Positions 38,826 through 46,605 of a DNA stretch of 64,000 nucleotides are shown piece after piece. Source of the stretch: Methylocaldum sp. 14B (GTDB lineage: Bacteria > Pseudomonadota > Gammaproteobacteria > Methylococcales > Methylococcaceae); contig NZ_MSCV01000026.1 in assembly GCF_002005105.1 (NCBI RefSeq), forward strand, positions 24,766 through 88,765, written 5' to 3'. The notes beneath the pieces were generated by a model. That model saw nothing but the letters and a program-made list of their open reading frames with translations, was not told where the DNA came from and made no database searches. Numbering within the stretch: the stretch's first letter is position 1; each line of letters starts with the position of its first letter. The translations under genes and the position numbers were made by a program.

Positions 38826-40802
38826 CTACCGGGTGACGCCCGTACGTCTGGCCCCGTAGGCTGCCGACATGGACTTATCCAGATAGCCGCTCGCGATCAG
38901 ACTTTTCACCTCGTCGCGGACGAACAGCTTGATTTGTTCCCGGCCATCCGGCCCGGTCTGGCGTTGCGCCTCGACGGGTGCGCCCGAGCCGCGCTGGTCG
39001 ATAATCTGGATATCAACGCCGCCGCCGCCGCCGTTCTTGACGCCAGCACCACGCGGTAACACGACCTCGCCTTTCTGGAGGATCGCCGGTACTTCGTCAG
39101 GTCTAAGCCCCGCGATGCCGCCCGAGTGATAGCGGGGGGCCCCTGCAAACGCCAGCGCCGGAATAGGCCGCGAAAAGGTGGGAGTGCTACCGACCACGCC
39201 GCCATTATGGAAAAAGCTTGCCAGCCAGTCCCACGCCTGACCGCTCACGTCGCCGATTTTGTAAAGCCAATCGGTCGAGCCGCCAGACGGTTTTTGTTTG
39301 TTGGGTTTGTTGGGTTGGTTGTTGTCCGGTTGGCCGCCCCCCATGAACTCGTCCAAGAGATCAATAAACGGCTCGGTGACAAACTTTCGGGTAGCAATCC
39401 GGATCAGGTCTTGCTCAATCCCCTTCAAAACATCCTTGAACTTCTTGCCTTCCACAACCGAGTCTTCGAAGGCGCTCTGAAAGGTCAGCCCCAGTTCCCG
39501 CGCCGCGCTGTCAAGCTTGTCGGTGCTTTTGGTGGTCTCATCAAGCGCCTTGGGGTTAATCACTTCCTCGTCCAGCCGCTTGTTGCGCAGTTCCTCGAAA
39601 ACGTCGGTCAACTCGTCGGCGTTCACCTTGGTTTGTTCCAGCATCCCATTCACGCCGCCGATACCGTCCCGAAACTGGCCAATCTTGTCGTACCACTCTT
39701 CAAAGACACTGGTGATTTCAACGCCAGTCGCTTTGACTTTCCGCATGTCCTCGTGAACCTTCGCCGTGGTCGCCTGAAATGCTTCGATCTTGGGAGGCGC
39801 GATATTGACCGGCTTGGCCAGCTCCGACTTTTGCTTTTGCAGGATCTCCAGCCGGTAGTTCAAGGCGTCCAGCTGCCGCGCCGATTCCTCGACCGCCCCG
39901 GTGCCCATCAAGCCCCCCGTCGCGGATGCAATCGAACGGGCATTCTCCATCTTGCTCTTGACCTCATCGATCCGCCGCAACGTCACGGCAATGTCCCGAT
40001 CTAGCCCGCTCCCGAAGGCCTCGTTCATTTGCTGAGTAATCGCGTTGATGTACTCGGCCACGCCCGAGAAACTGCTCTTGATCGCGTCCCTGATCCCGAG
40101 ATTGCCGATAAAATCGACCAGATTAGCGAAGGCGTCCTTCATGTTCGACGCCGCGCCGCCGATGGTGTCCATCTGGTCCTTCATACCGCTCGCGAACTGG
40201 GTATTGCCCAGGTCCAGCAGGTACTTTTGAATTGCCGCGCTATCGTTCCGGATCGTGGTCCGCATTCCTTGGAATGTGAATGTGACCCGTTCGCCTTCCT
40301 TGCTGGCCTTGATGCCGAACTCTTTCAGCCGCTCGAATTCGCCCGTCGCGGCATCGGCCACGGCTTCGATGAACTGCATCAACGGCTTGCTCATTGCCGA
40401 CGCCGTGTTGCCCATCGAGCGCAACGCCTCTTCCGAAGCATCCAGCCCAAGCGATTTAAGCCGGATGAATGCCGCAGTCACTTCGTTGAGTTCGAACGGC
40501 GTCTGAGCGGAAAACCGCCTTAGCATCTCGCCGGCCCTGCCCGCCGCTTCAATCGAGCCGGTGACGGTCTTCAAACTCGCGTTGAGCTTGTCGAACTCGG
40601 CCAGCGTGCCGACGAATTCCTTGATGCCGAATCCGGCAATAAAGCCCGTGATGGATCCGGATACCAACCGGCTCATCTGTTTGGCGCGGGCTTCGATCTT
40701 CCCGAAGCTTGAATGCATGGTGCCTTCAACGCGCCGCATGTCGGATTGCAGACGGGCGACGTTGGCCCCGATATCAACAAGTAATGTTCCGGCTGTTGCC
40801 AT
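38826..40802 (-). CDS. phage tape-measure protein
   Basis: 658 residues. The N-terminal part is typical of tail tape-measure proteins (GTLLVDIGANVARLQSDMRRVEGTMHSSFGKIEARAKQM; FIAGFGIKEFVGTLAEFDKLNASLKTVTGSIEAAGRAGEML), with hydrophobic and helical segments. The C-terminal part has the usual YHSGGIAGLRPDEVPAILQKGEVVLPRG motif found near the end of many tape-measure proteins. It sets tail length in its phage. No other tail gene is recognised in the element. GAGGT lies upstream of the ATG. Confidence 0.88.
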   Translation of the reverse strand: MATAGTLLVDIGANVARLQSDMRRVEGTMHSSFGKIEARAKQMSRLVSGSITGFIAGFGIKEFVGTLAEFDKLNASLKTVTGSIEAAGRAGEMLRRFSAQTPFELNEVTAAFIRLKSLGLDASEEALRSMGNTASAMSKPLMQFIEAVADAATGEFERLKEFGIKASKEGERVTFTFQGMRTTIRNDSAAIQKYLLDLGNTQFASGMKDQMDTIGGAASNMKDAFANLVDFIGNLGIRDAIKSSFSGVAEYINAITQQMNEAFGSGLDRDIAVTLRRIDEVKSKMENARSIASATGGLMGTGAVEESARQLDALNYRLEILQKQKSELAKPVNIAPPKIEAFQATTAKVHEDMRKVKATGVEITSVFEEWYDKIGQFRDGIGGVNGMLEQTKVNADELTDVFEELRNKRLDEEVINPKALDETTKSTDKLDSAARELGLTFQSAFEDSVVEGKKFKDVLKGIEQDLIRIATRKFVTEPFIDLLDEFMGGGQPDNNQPNKPNKQKPSGGSTDWLYKIGDVSGQAWDWLASFFHNGGVVGSTPTFSRPIPALAFAGAPRYHSGGIAGLRPDEVPAILQKGEVVLPRGAGVKNGGGGGVDIQIIDQRGSGAPVEAQRQTGPDGREQIKLFVRDEVKSLIASGYLDKSMSAAYGARRTGVTR

Positions 40803-40825
40803 GGTGTATTACCTCATGTTTTCCA

Positions 40826-41092
40826 CTATACATGCCCCGTGCCAATCTCAACGCCATGCTTGGCCCGTTGATACTGTGCGCCGCTCCCGAAACCGGCTTT
40901 CCCGGCGGCGACCTCACGAGGACGTTTGTCTTTAACTTCGGGTCGTTCGACCCGAAGTTCTAAATCCGTTCTCTTCCCCTGCCGATTCCCGATCTCCTCC
41001 TCAATCGCCTTCGCAATCGCCACCCGCTCCGTTGGCGTGAAGTCTTTACGGAGTTCTCCCGACGCCACGCGCGGCTTAATCGTCCGAGCCAC
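40826..41092 (-). CDS. ParB/methylase-associated small helical protein, short
   Basis: 88 residues (RKDFTPTERVAIAKAIEEEIGNRQGKRTDLELRV, then REVAAGKAGFGSGAQYQRAKHGVEIG). This pairing is familiar from a segment of ParB-like or phage DNA-methylase-associated proteins, where it is followed by more domains. Here the protein ends after VEIGTGHV, so it is either a stand-alone form or truncated. It overlaps the next upstream gene by 17 bp. Confidence 0.55.
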   Translation of the reverse strand: MARTIKPRVASGELRKDFTPTERVAIAKAIEEEIGNRQGKRTDLELRVERPEVKDKRPREVAAGKAGFGSGAQYQRAKHGVEIGTGHV

Positions 41093-41315
41093 GAAAAATC
41101 CGGTGCCAGCGTTCTCGCGTCGGCGTCCGGTCGCCGTCCTCGATCTTGCCGGTTTTCACCCAACGCGAGAACACATGACACGCGGCATTTGTGCTGCAAA
41201 ACCAGCGATTGCCGCACCCGTCGCATGGACACGGTCCGCTCAATATCGCCCTGATAGTTGCCCTTTCCTGTGCGAAGGCTTCCCAATCGACTTGTAACGG
41301 CTCAACGGCTGCCAT
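41076..41315 (-). CDS. small Cys-rich phage protein
   Basis: 79 residues with the Cys pattern PCPCDGCGNRWFCSTNAACHVFSRWVKTG, which looks like a small metal-binding knuckle. It overlaps neighbours on both sides, so it is translated as part of one operon with 41302-41574 and 40826-41092. Function unknown. Confidence 0.55.
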   Translation of the reverse strand: MAAVEPLQVDWEAFAQERATIRAILSGPCPCDGCGNRWFCSTNAACHVFSRWVKTGKIEDGDRTPTRERWHRIFRGSDD

Positions 41316-41574
41316 CGTCGCCTGCCCCCTCGATCAACGCCCTAAGCCGCGCTTCTTGCAGCGCTATTTCGGCTTGGGTTTTCTCCATGAAATGGTCGAA
41401 TCCATTGATCCTCAAGTTCGATAGACTCGCTTCCAGTTGCTCAAGCCGCCGATTGATTCGCCGGATTTCGTATTCCGCCAAGCGCCGGCAGGCTTCCCCG
41501 CAGTAGCTCGGCGGTCGGCCATTGGTGCCGGGAGTGTGATCGATCGGTGAACCGCATTTGAGGCAGGATGACAT
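41302..41574 (-). CDS. small zinc-ribbon-like protein with coiled coil
   Basis: 90 residues. The N-terminal CLKCGSPIDH...PPSYCGEACRRLAEYEIRR has a C-x2-C and C-x3-C arrangement like a small zinc ribbon. The rest is helical (RINRRLEQLEASLSNLRI; EKTQAEIALQEARLRALIEG), a probable coiled coil. First gene of the block after the capsid terminator. Confidence 0.6.
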   Translation of the reverse strand: MSSCLKCGSPIDHTPGTNGRPPSYCGEACRRLAEYEIRRINRRLEQLEASLSNLRINGFDHFMEKTQAEIALQEARLRALIEGAGDDGSR

Positions 41575-41694
41575 AGGGTTTCTCCGCTATGAGTTTTTAG
41601 CCAATTTCGCGTTCGTAAAAAAATGACGAGCCGCCCGTTCTAGGTTTCGATTCCGCCAAGGAATGAAACGCCCCCCCTCGGCGGCGGCCAAGCC

Positions 41695-41731
41695 AAAAAA
41701 AAGCCGCTGTCCCTCTGGAAAAGACAGCGGC
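41695..41731 (-). terminator. intrinsic terminator after the capsid gene
   Basis: On the minus strand GCCGCTGTC pairs with GACAGCGGC across an 11-base loop, followed by eight T. It lies about 70 bp downstream of the capsid stop. The open frame 41587-41775 runs across it and is therefore not called. Confidence 0.85.
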
Positions 41732-41801
41732 CCGTTTGCCTCGTCGACCGTGGTGACACGTGCCGGAGTCCGCACGTATGCGCCAACCCGAGGCGAACTT
41801 G

Positions 41802-43232
41802 TTAACCGGCCCGTTCTTCGAGCATCGTCGCCCAGGTCAACGTATCGCCGTTCATCGGCTGCAACGCCTGATCCCAGCGGCTCAAGCCATCGGCCCGGAG
41901 AATCAGCCGGAAGACGCTTTTGTCGTAATCGAACTTGAGCTCCGTCGACACATCGATTCGAGCATCCATCCGCATACCAAGTTGATACTCACTGAAACTG
42001 GCTAGCACCAAGTCTCCCGCATCGCCGAGTACCGGCAAGGCTTCCGAGAAGACCAACGGCAACCCGAGCAGGCTAAAGGTGCCGCCCACGCCCGTTTGAA
42101 AAACCGGCAAGATATCGCCGCCGACGTTCTCAGCCCCCGCAACGTTCTTGATAGGCCTCTGAATGTTCAAGAGCTGCGTCAAGGTGTTCGGGTTCGCCAC
42201 CCAAACAGCCCCAGGCAGTAAGCTCGGGTGGATCCGGGCAACCATCTTGATGATGTTCTGATAGTTGATCGTATCCGCCGCTTGGCTCGTTTCCTTGCCA
42301 ATCACGATCTTGGCATTGTCGTTCAGAAGGCCCAACGGACGGCCCACGCCGTTCCCGGTCAAGATCGCCGCTTCCAGCCCGAACCGCGCCGCCGCGCTCA
42401 TGATCTCGCGAAGCTGGATAGATGCCGCAGGCGAATCGAACAAGAGCTCGTTGGTGACTTCCACCATGACCGCGCCCTTTTTGGCCTGCATGGTGACGGC
42501 CCGAACCTTTCCGGTTTGGCTGGACAGCTGTTGACCTTCGCCCGCCCATTCCATGGTCAAACCGCCAATCGCGCCGCCCGCATGGGAATCGGTGTTATTG
42601 TAGCCGGCAACCGTGACCGCCGAACTGGTCATCGGGACCACGGACACGCGGCTTAGAATGCCGCTTTCCACGAATGCCGGCCCCAGAATTTCGGCCAAGA
42701 ATTGAGGCGGAACCAGAAAGCCGCCGCTTGAGCCGGTGCCTTCGGTCATGCCCGCCGCATGGATCGGCGGGCCTACGCGCAAACGGGAGTCGCCCCGTTC
42801 CGACGCCAGCGCCGCCATGAACTCGGCCAGGTTCCTGAAACCGTGGGTGTCTCGCGGGAACATCGCCGCGATGGTCTGCGCCGCGTTCGGACGAATCATG
42901 TCCTCGATGCTGGTGCGCTGCACGATGCCGCCGCCGGTCGGTGCGCCCGGTGCGGTCTTCCGGCCAGCACTGCCACGCGAACCGAGTTCATTCTCGACCG
43001 CTTCGAAATCGGCAATGATGCGGTCCACGTCCGCCGCTTCGGATTCGGTCAAATCACGGCCCTCGCGCTGTGCTTGGCTGCGAATCGCGTTTGCCTGGTC
43101 GTTCAAATCGATCAAACGGTCCTGCAAGGATTCAGCATTCCAGCGGGAATAGTTCGGCGCATTGCCGACAACGGCGACGGGGCAGATTTCGAGCATCCGG
43201 CGTTGAATGCCGGCTAGGGAATTCATAGTCAT
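41802..43232 (-). CDS. HK97-type phage major capsid protein
   Basis: 476 residues. An N-terminal helical delta-like segment (ESLQDRLIDLNDQANAIRSQAQREGRDLTESEAADVDRIIADFEAVENEL) precedes the HK97 fold: GTGSSGGFLVPPQFLAEILGPAFVESGILSRVSVVPMTSSAVTV, QLREIMSAAARFGLEAAILTGNGVGRPLGLLN, WVANPNTLTQLLNIQ and the C-terminal SVFRLILRADGLSRW. It looks complete. A prohead protease and portal normally lie just upstream; neither is here. Start at 43232 or two codons later (both follow GGAGAG). Confidence 0.93.
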   Translation of the reverse strand: MTMNSLAGIQRRMLEICPVAVVGNAPNYSRWNAESLQDRLIDLNDQANAIRSQAQREGRDLTESEAADVDRIIADFEAVENELGSRGSAGRKTAPGAPTGGGIVQRTSIEDMIRPNAAQTIAAMFPRDTHGFRNLAEFMAALASERGDSRLRVGPPIHAAGMTEGTGSSGGFLVPPQFLAEILGPAFVESGILSRVSVVPMTSSAVTVAGYNNTDSHAGGAIGGLTMEWAGEGQQLSSQTGKVRAVTMQAKKGAVMVEVTNELLFDSPAASIQLREIMSAAARFGLEAAILTGNGVGRPLGLLNDNAKIVIGKETSQAADTINYQNIIKMVARIHPSLLPGAVWVANPNTLTQLLNIQRPIKNVAGAENVGGDILPVFQTGVGGTFSLLGLPLVFSEALPVLGDAGDLVLASFSEYQLGMRMDARIDVSTELKFDYDKSVFRLILRADGLSRWDQALQPMNGDTLTWATMLEERAG

Positions 43233-43337
43233 GTGACTCTCCAGTAATTGAACAGTGTTTAGTTGCTCCCCAGAAAAAAGCCGGTGCGTCGACCGGCTGT
43301 CGGAGAGCCCGCCGGATCGCGCATCCGGCTTAGGCCA

Positions 43338-43343
43338 ATTATA
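43338..43343 (-). promoter_or_regulatory. candidate -10 box for the capsid gene
   Basis: A consensus TATAAT on the minus strand, 105 bp upstream of the capsid start. A hairpin (CACTGC/GCAGTG, 43345-43364) with an A/T-rich loop lies just upstream of it, where a -35 box would be. Two further hairpins lie in the leader near 43282-43329. Confidence 0.4.
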
Positions 43344-43385
43344 CCACTGCTTAAAAAAGCAGTGCTTTTTTATTCACCGTGGCGG

Positions 43386-43667
43386 TCAGTTCAGCGGCAT
43401 TCCAGGCGGTGCGGCGGATTCGCCAAGCCCGACGCTCATGACGTGGTGCCGTTCATTCCCAGAAGCAGTGTAAAACGCTCCCGCGGCGTTGCCGAAATCC
43501 CATCCACAGCGCAACGTGTGGCCTCGGGAAAGCCGCTCGGAAATACGCGCTTGCTCGGGTAGCGGTAACGTCCGAAGTCCGCGCTGTGCCAGTTCTAAAA
43601 GCGCCTGGTGCGCCAGGAGGATAAGCTGTTCTTCGGGTAAGTCGGTCAAGGTGTGCTCGGTGTTCAT
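43386..43667 (-). CDS. hypothetical element protein, 93 aa
   Basis: Begins MNTEHTLTDLPEEQLILLAHQALLELAQRGLRTL, an acidic then helical region, followed by a Gly/Ala-rich tail with HHVMS. No family recognised. It lies between the palindrome array and the capsid leader. Confidence 0.55.
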   Translation of the reverse strand: MNTEHTLTDLPEEQLILLAHQALLELAQRGLRTLPLPEQARISERLSRGHTLRCGWDFGNAAGAFYTASGNERHHVMSVGLGESAAPPGMPLN

Positions 43668-43750
43668 AAGGATTTCCTAACTTTGTTACGGTTTCTGATT
43701 TCGAAGGAGTGCGTGCGGTCGCGGTCTGCGCCTTGTGAGGAACTGAATGG

Positions 43751-44025
43751 CCCTATCCCCGCGCGTGTGTGGGTGCCGTTATCGGTCGGAAAATTTGCCG
43801 ACCGATATGATCGCCCCTCCCTCGCGCGCGTGGGTGCCGTTCAAGCGGCAAATTTGCCGCTTGTTTCCCAATCGCCCCTCCCTCGCGCGTGTGGGTGCCG
43901 TGGTCCGGAAAATTTGCCGGACCATTTGATCTCCGCCCCTCCCACACGCGCGTGTGGGTGCCGTTTCAATTGTGGGGGGGCGTACACAATTGGCAAATCC
44001 CTCCCCCCGCGCGTGTGGGTGCCGT
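43751..44025. repeat. array of ~61-bp units: conserved repeats alternating with different palindromes
   Basis: Five repeats ending in TGGGTGCCGT (at about 43751-43780, 43810-43840, 43871-43901, 43929-43965 and 43999-44025), four of them with CGCGTGTGGGTGCCGT or a one-base variant. The gaps hold palindromes. Gap 1 has ATCGGTCGG/CCGACCGAT arms, gap 2 CAAGCGG/CCGCTTG, gap 3 TGGTCCGG/CCGGACCA; all three share an 8-nt A/CAAATTTG core. Gap 4 has CAATTGTG/CACAATTG with a G-rich loop. The fourth repeat contains an 18-bp perfect palindrome (43941-43958). Stems change together on both sides, so pairing is conserved while sequence is not. No cas genes are near. Coding on either strand is not convincing. 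Confidence 0.9.
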
Positions 44026-44040
44026 GCACGTGGGGTAGGG

Positions 44041-44301
44041 TCATGCTGCCCCCGATCTATCGCACCATTCGAGTATCTGATACGCCAGCTTTTCAGCGTC
44101 TTCCTTCGCAAGACTCGCGCCCAGGTTCTCGACAAAAATGACAACGCCACCCCTGCAAGGCATGGCGTCAAGCCGTTCGTCCACCAGAATGTGATCGAGC
44201 TTATAGTCTCGGACTTCGGCAGGAATCGAAAAATATGGGTCGATATCCTCGCGCCGCAGACGGTGCACACGGTATTGATCCAAGTCAATTACCTTGGTCA
44301 T
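44041..44301 (-). CDS. hypothetical element protein, 86 aa
   Basis: ATG 44301 (GGGAGGG upstream, ATGA overlap with the previous gene) gives MTKVIDLDQYRVHRLRREDIDPYFSIPAEVRDYKLDHILVDERLDAMPCRGGVVIFVENLG, ending in a helical DAEKLAYQILEWC. The larger open frame upstream is a shadow. Function unknown; its stop lies 16 bp from the palindrome array. Confidence 0.65.
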   Translation of the reverse strand: MTKVIDLDQYRVHRLRREDIDPYFSIPAEVRDYKLDHILVDERLDAMPCRGGVVIFVENLGASLAKEDAEKLAYQILEWCDRSGAA

Positions 44302-44573
44302 GCCGCACCCTCCCATGTCCCAGGCTCCAGCCAGACATAGCCGTCCGGCGTTCGCGACAATCGCCAGCCGGAACGAATGCGCTCGTAATACTCGCCGCCG
44401 GGTGCCCAAGGGTTCGCCAAAAGCGCCACCAGTTCGGTTTTGTACGCCTTGAGTTCGGCCAGCAGGTCAGCCGGTATCCGGTCGGACTCGACGCCAACGT
44501 GCAGCCGGTCGCCATTCACGGATAACGGAATGCCGAAGTCTCGGCAGCGCAAAAGGATCGTTGCCGCCGTCAT
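44298..44573 (-). CDS. TubC N-terminal docking-domain-like small protein
   Basis: 91 residues from ATG 44573, which overlaps the repA stop (ATGA). Sequence TAATILLRCRDFGIPLSVNGDRLHVGVESDRIPADLLAELKAYKTELVALL is the pattern of the TubC-type docking domain seen in many phage and plasmid replication regions, usually next to a primase or helicase. The C-terminal tail (YYERIRSGWRLSRTPDGYVWLEP) is short. Confidence 0.75.
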   Translation of the reverse strand: MTAATILLRCRDFGIPLSVNGDRLHVGVESDRIPADLLAELKAYKTELVALLANPWAPGGEYYERIRSGWRLSRTPDGYVWLEPGTWEGAA

Positions 44574-45784
44574 AGGTCGAATCCTCCACCGGTTCCACCG
44601 GTTCCACCGGTTCCACAATCGCCGTAAGCCGCGCCAAGCGTGGCCTCCAGCGTGGAACCGCTTATCTGTATACCGGTTCCACACTCACTAATAACGGTTC
44701 CACATTTGTGTGTGGAACCTGTGGAACTAGTGGAACCTGTGGAACTAGTGGAACCTGTGGAACCACTACTTAACATTACAAATCCATTACCTGTATCAGC
44801 AATCAATCCAACTTCTACAATCTTCTGTAGCAGCTTTCTTGTAGCTCTCCATTCTTTTGAATCTCGGTTAATGGCAACGCCGGGGTGAAGCGCCGACGCG
44901 ATGTCTCGCCCCTTGATTGGCCCATGTTTGGCGATGATGTCGAATATCGCCCGCCGTTCCGGGCTCAAGCCGACATGCGGCCCCTCGCCGGTAATGGTCC
45001 AGCCGGCGGTGTGGTGGTCCCAGGTCAGCCCGTATTCGGTTTCGTGCTCGATATCGCGACCCGTGACGAACAGCACAGCCTCATTCGTGCCGCGCTGCCG
45101 CTTCAGCACCATAACGTTGTCCATGCCACCGGTCAGCCCTGTAGAGCCAGAAATCATTTCAAGCGGGTCATCGGCCTCGCCCTTCCGGGTGTGGTGCACC
45201 AGTATCACGGCAATGTCATGGTCAGCGGCCAACTTTAAGAGCGGTGCGCCTATGGCGTAATCGGACTGATAGAGCGAGTCCTTGGCATTCGTTGGCGGAC
45301 GAATCCGCGCCAAGGTGTCGATAACGACCAATCGCGGGCTTGGCGCTTGGTCCAGCCACTCGGCAAGCCTCGGCACAGCGCCTTGGTCGAGTCGCGGCCA
45401 TTCCGTCGCGAAGGTCAGGCTGTCCGGTGCCGGTGCGCCCTGCAATCGCTTGGTCAGCCGATTCTTGAGTCGTCGCTGATTGTCTTCGAGCGCCAAATAA
45501 AGCACGTCGCCGGGGTCTACCTCGACCTTGCCAAGTACGCGCCCGCCATAAGCACACGCGATGCCTAGATCGAGCGCTAGCCAGCTCTTCCCGGTCTTCG
45601 GCGCGCCAGCGAACAGGGTTGCGCCCGCCGGCAAGAGTCCAGGCACTACCCATTTGACCGGCCTGAACTCTTTTGCCGATAGGTCTACAGCCGAAATCAA
45701 GTTAGGCTGCGGGATATCCGTCGCCAGCTTGGACAGATCGCATAATTCGATCCGGTCGCCCGGTGGTATCAGTGCATCCGCCAT
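44570..45784 (-). CDS. RepA-like hexameric helicase (AAA ATPase)
   Basis: 404 residues. The N-terminal two thirds are a RecA-fold ATPase of the RSF1010 RepA/DnaB kind: LLPAGATLFAGAPKTGKSWLALDLGIACAYGG (P-loop), DVLYLALEDNQRRLKNRLTKRLQG, PRLVVIDTLARIRPP, DHDIAVILVHHTRKG and DPLEMISGSTGLTGGMDNVMVLKR. A winged-helix-like region follows (SPERRAIFDIIAKHGPIKGRDIASALHPG). The C-terminal ~75 residues are low-complexity Gly/Ser/Thr, encoded by short repeats. It is the likely replication protein of the element. Confidence 0.88.
   Translation of the reverse strand: MADALIPPGDRIELCDLSKLATDIPQPNLISAVDLSAKEFRPVKWVVPGLLPAGATLFAGAPKTGKSWLALDLGIACAYGGRVLGKVEVDPGDVLYLALEDNQRRLKNRLTKRLQGAPAPDSLTFATEWPRLDQGAVPRLAEWLDQAPSPRLVVIDTLARIRPPTNAKDSLYQSDYAIGAPLLKLAADHDIAVILVHHTRKGEADDPLEMISGSTGLTGGMDNVMVLKRQRGTNEAVLFVTGRDIEHETEYGLTWDHHTAGWTITGEGPHVGLSPERRAIFDIIAKHGPIKGRDIASALHPGVAINRDSKEWRATRKLLQKIVEVGLIADTGNGFVMLSSGSTGSTSSTGSTSSTGSTHKCGTVISECGTGIQISGSTLEATLGAAYGDCGTGGTGGTGGGFDL
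44586..44764. repeat. cluster of GGTTCCAC/GTGGAACC words in the 3' end of repA
   Basis: The 8-mer GGTTCCAC or its complement, or a one-base variant ending GTGGAACT, occurs about a dozen times on both strands: three close copies at 44591-44616, and a run of six at 44712-44764 spaced nine bases apart. It encodes the SGST-type repeats of the RepA tail. Iterons of this kind often mark a replication origin. Confidence 0.65.
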
Positions 45785-46272
45785 ACTGCCCCCCCGTCAT
45801 CGCGCCGCAGAATCTCAACTCGCGCGGCCAGTCGGACGACTACATGCGCCGCGCCTGCGGCCAGCACCAAGCCGGCCAGATACAGCAAACTCACGTCCGT
45901 TTCCGGCTGGCCAAAGGTGACGATCGCAACGTCCAGCCCTCGGGCAAAATCCCAGTCGTACTCGCTCGGGTTCCGAGCGAACGGCAGCGCCGCCCACAGG
46001 GTTTGAGGTTTGATTTTGTCGAACTCGTCGAGCCGGCCCAAGTCGTCGTGATACCGACACTCGGCCTCGTCCATCGCGCCCGATCCGGTCAACAGCGTCA
46101 AAGTGCGGTCATCGGCTGTACGACGGATTGAGGCGACACGGCTAGCGTATGGTGGGTATTTCCGCCGGGCTTGGCGCGGGAACGGAATCACGTTACTATG
46201 GCCGTGCCTGGTTTTTCCACTCCCCCCCGGTCGCGGGTGCCCGCCCGCGCCGTGGGTGCCCCCCGGCCTCAT
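45769..46272 (-). CDS. hypothetical element protein, 167 aa
   Basis: ATG 46272 overlaps the AlpA-like stop (ATGA). A Gly/Pro/His-rich start leads to NVIPFPRQARRKYPPYASRVASIRR, then an acidic helical region (AMDEAECRYHDDLGRLDEFDKIKP) and hydrophobic residues LLYLAGLVLAAGAAHVVVRLAARVEI. It could also start at the GTG of VIPFPR. It overlaps repA by 16 bp and is probably a replication accessory protein. Confidence 0.6.
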   Translation of the reverse strand: MRPGGTHGAGGHPRPGGSGKTRHGHSNVIPFPRQARRKYPPYASRVASIRRTADDRTLTLLTGSGAMDEAECRYHDDLGRLDEFDKIKPQTLWAALPFARNPSEYDWDFARGLDVAIVTFGQPETDVSLLYLAGLVLAAGAAHVVVRLAARVEILRRDDGGAVWRMH

Positions 46273-46493
46273 GCCGTCCCCCGTTTTTTGCCGCCGCTCA
46301 TGGTGCGCTCGGTCAACGTGCGGATGCACTCCGCGATATACGCATGCGTTGTATAGCGCCGCGTGCCGATCTTGTACGTCTTTAGGGTGCCGGAATTAAT
46401 GAGTTCGTAGAGCGTTGGCGTCGAGATATTACCCAGCGGTCCACGGGCAGCTTGCACGGGTAGGCCCCAGCGGGTATCGGTTTTTTCGGTCAT
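46269..46493 (-). CDS. AlpA/excisionase-like DNA-binding protein
   Basis: 74 residues of winged-HTH type: ARGPLGNISTPTLYELINSGTLKTYKIGTRRYTTHAYIAECI. This is the MerR-like fold of AlpA regulators and excisionases that control integrase and replication genes in small elements. The 110 bp upstream hold an inverted repeat (GCCGCAG/CTGCGGC near 46519-46545) that could be its operator. Confidence 0.82.
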   Translation of the reverse strand: MTEKTDTRWGLPVQAARGPLGNISTPTLYELINSGTLKTYKIGTRRYTTHAYIAECIRTLTERTMSGGKKRGTA

Positions 46494-46605
46494 GTATCGT
46501 CTCCAAAACGGTGATATAGCCGCAGCTTGCGCTAACTGCGGCGGGTGAATCAGCGCTGATGGAGACAGAATCGCGGTTCTTCGAAAAAAGATCAGTGGTG
46601 AAAAA

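Noticed and set aside
41587..41775. 62-aa minus-strand frame after the capsid gene
   Set aside because: It runs through a strong intrinsic terminator and has no ribosome-binding site.
43751..44025. CRISPR array
   Set aside because: The period is similar to some arrays, but the gaps are palindromes that share a core word, the repeats vary in their 5' part, and no cas genes are in the window.
43779..44288. Protein-coding reading through the palindrome array (repeated THARE/PTRA peptides)
   Set aside because: The peptides are direct translations of the DNA repeat and appear in more than one frame and on both strands; the real gene next to it starts at 44301.
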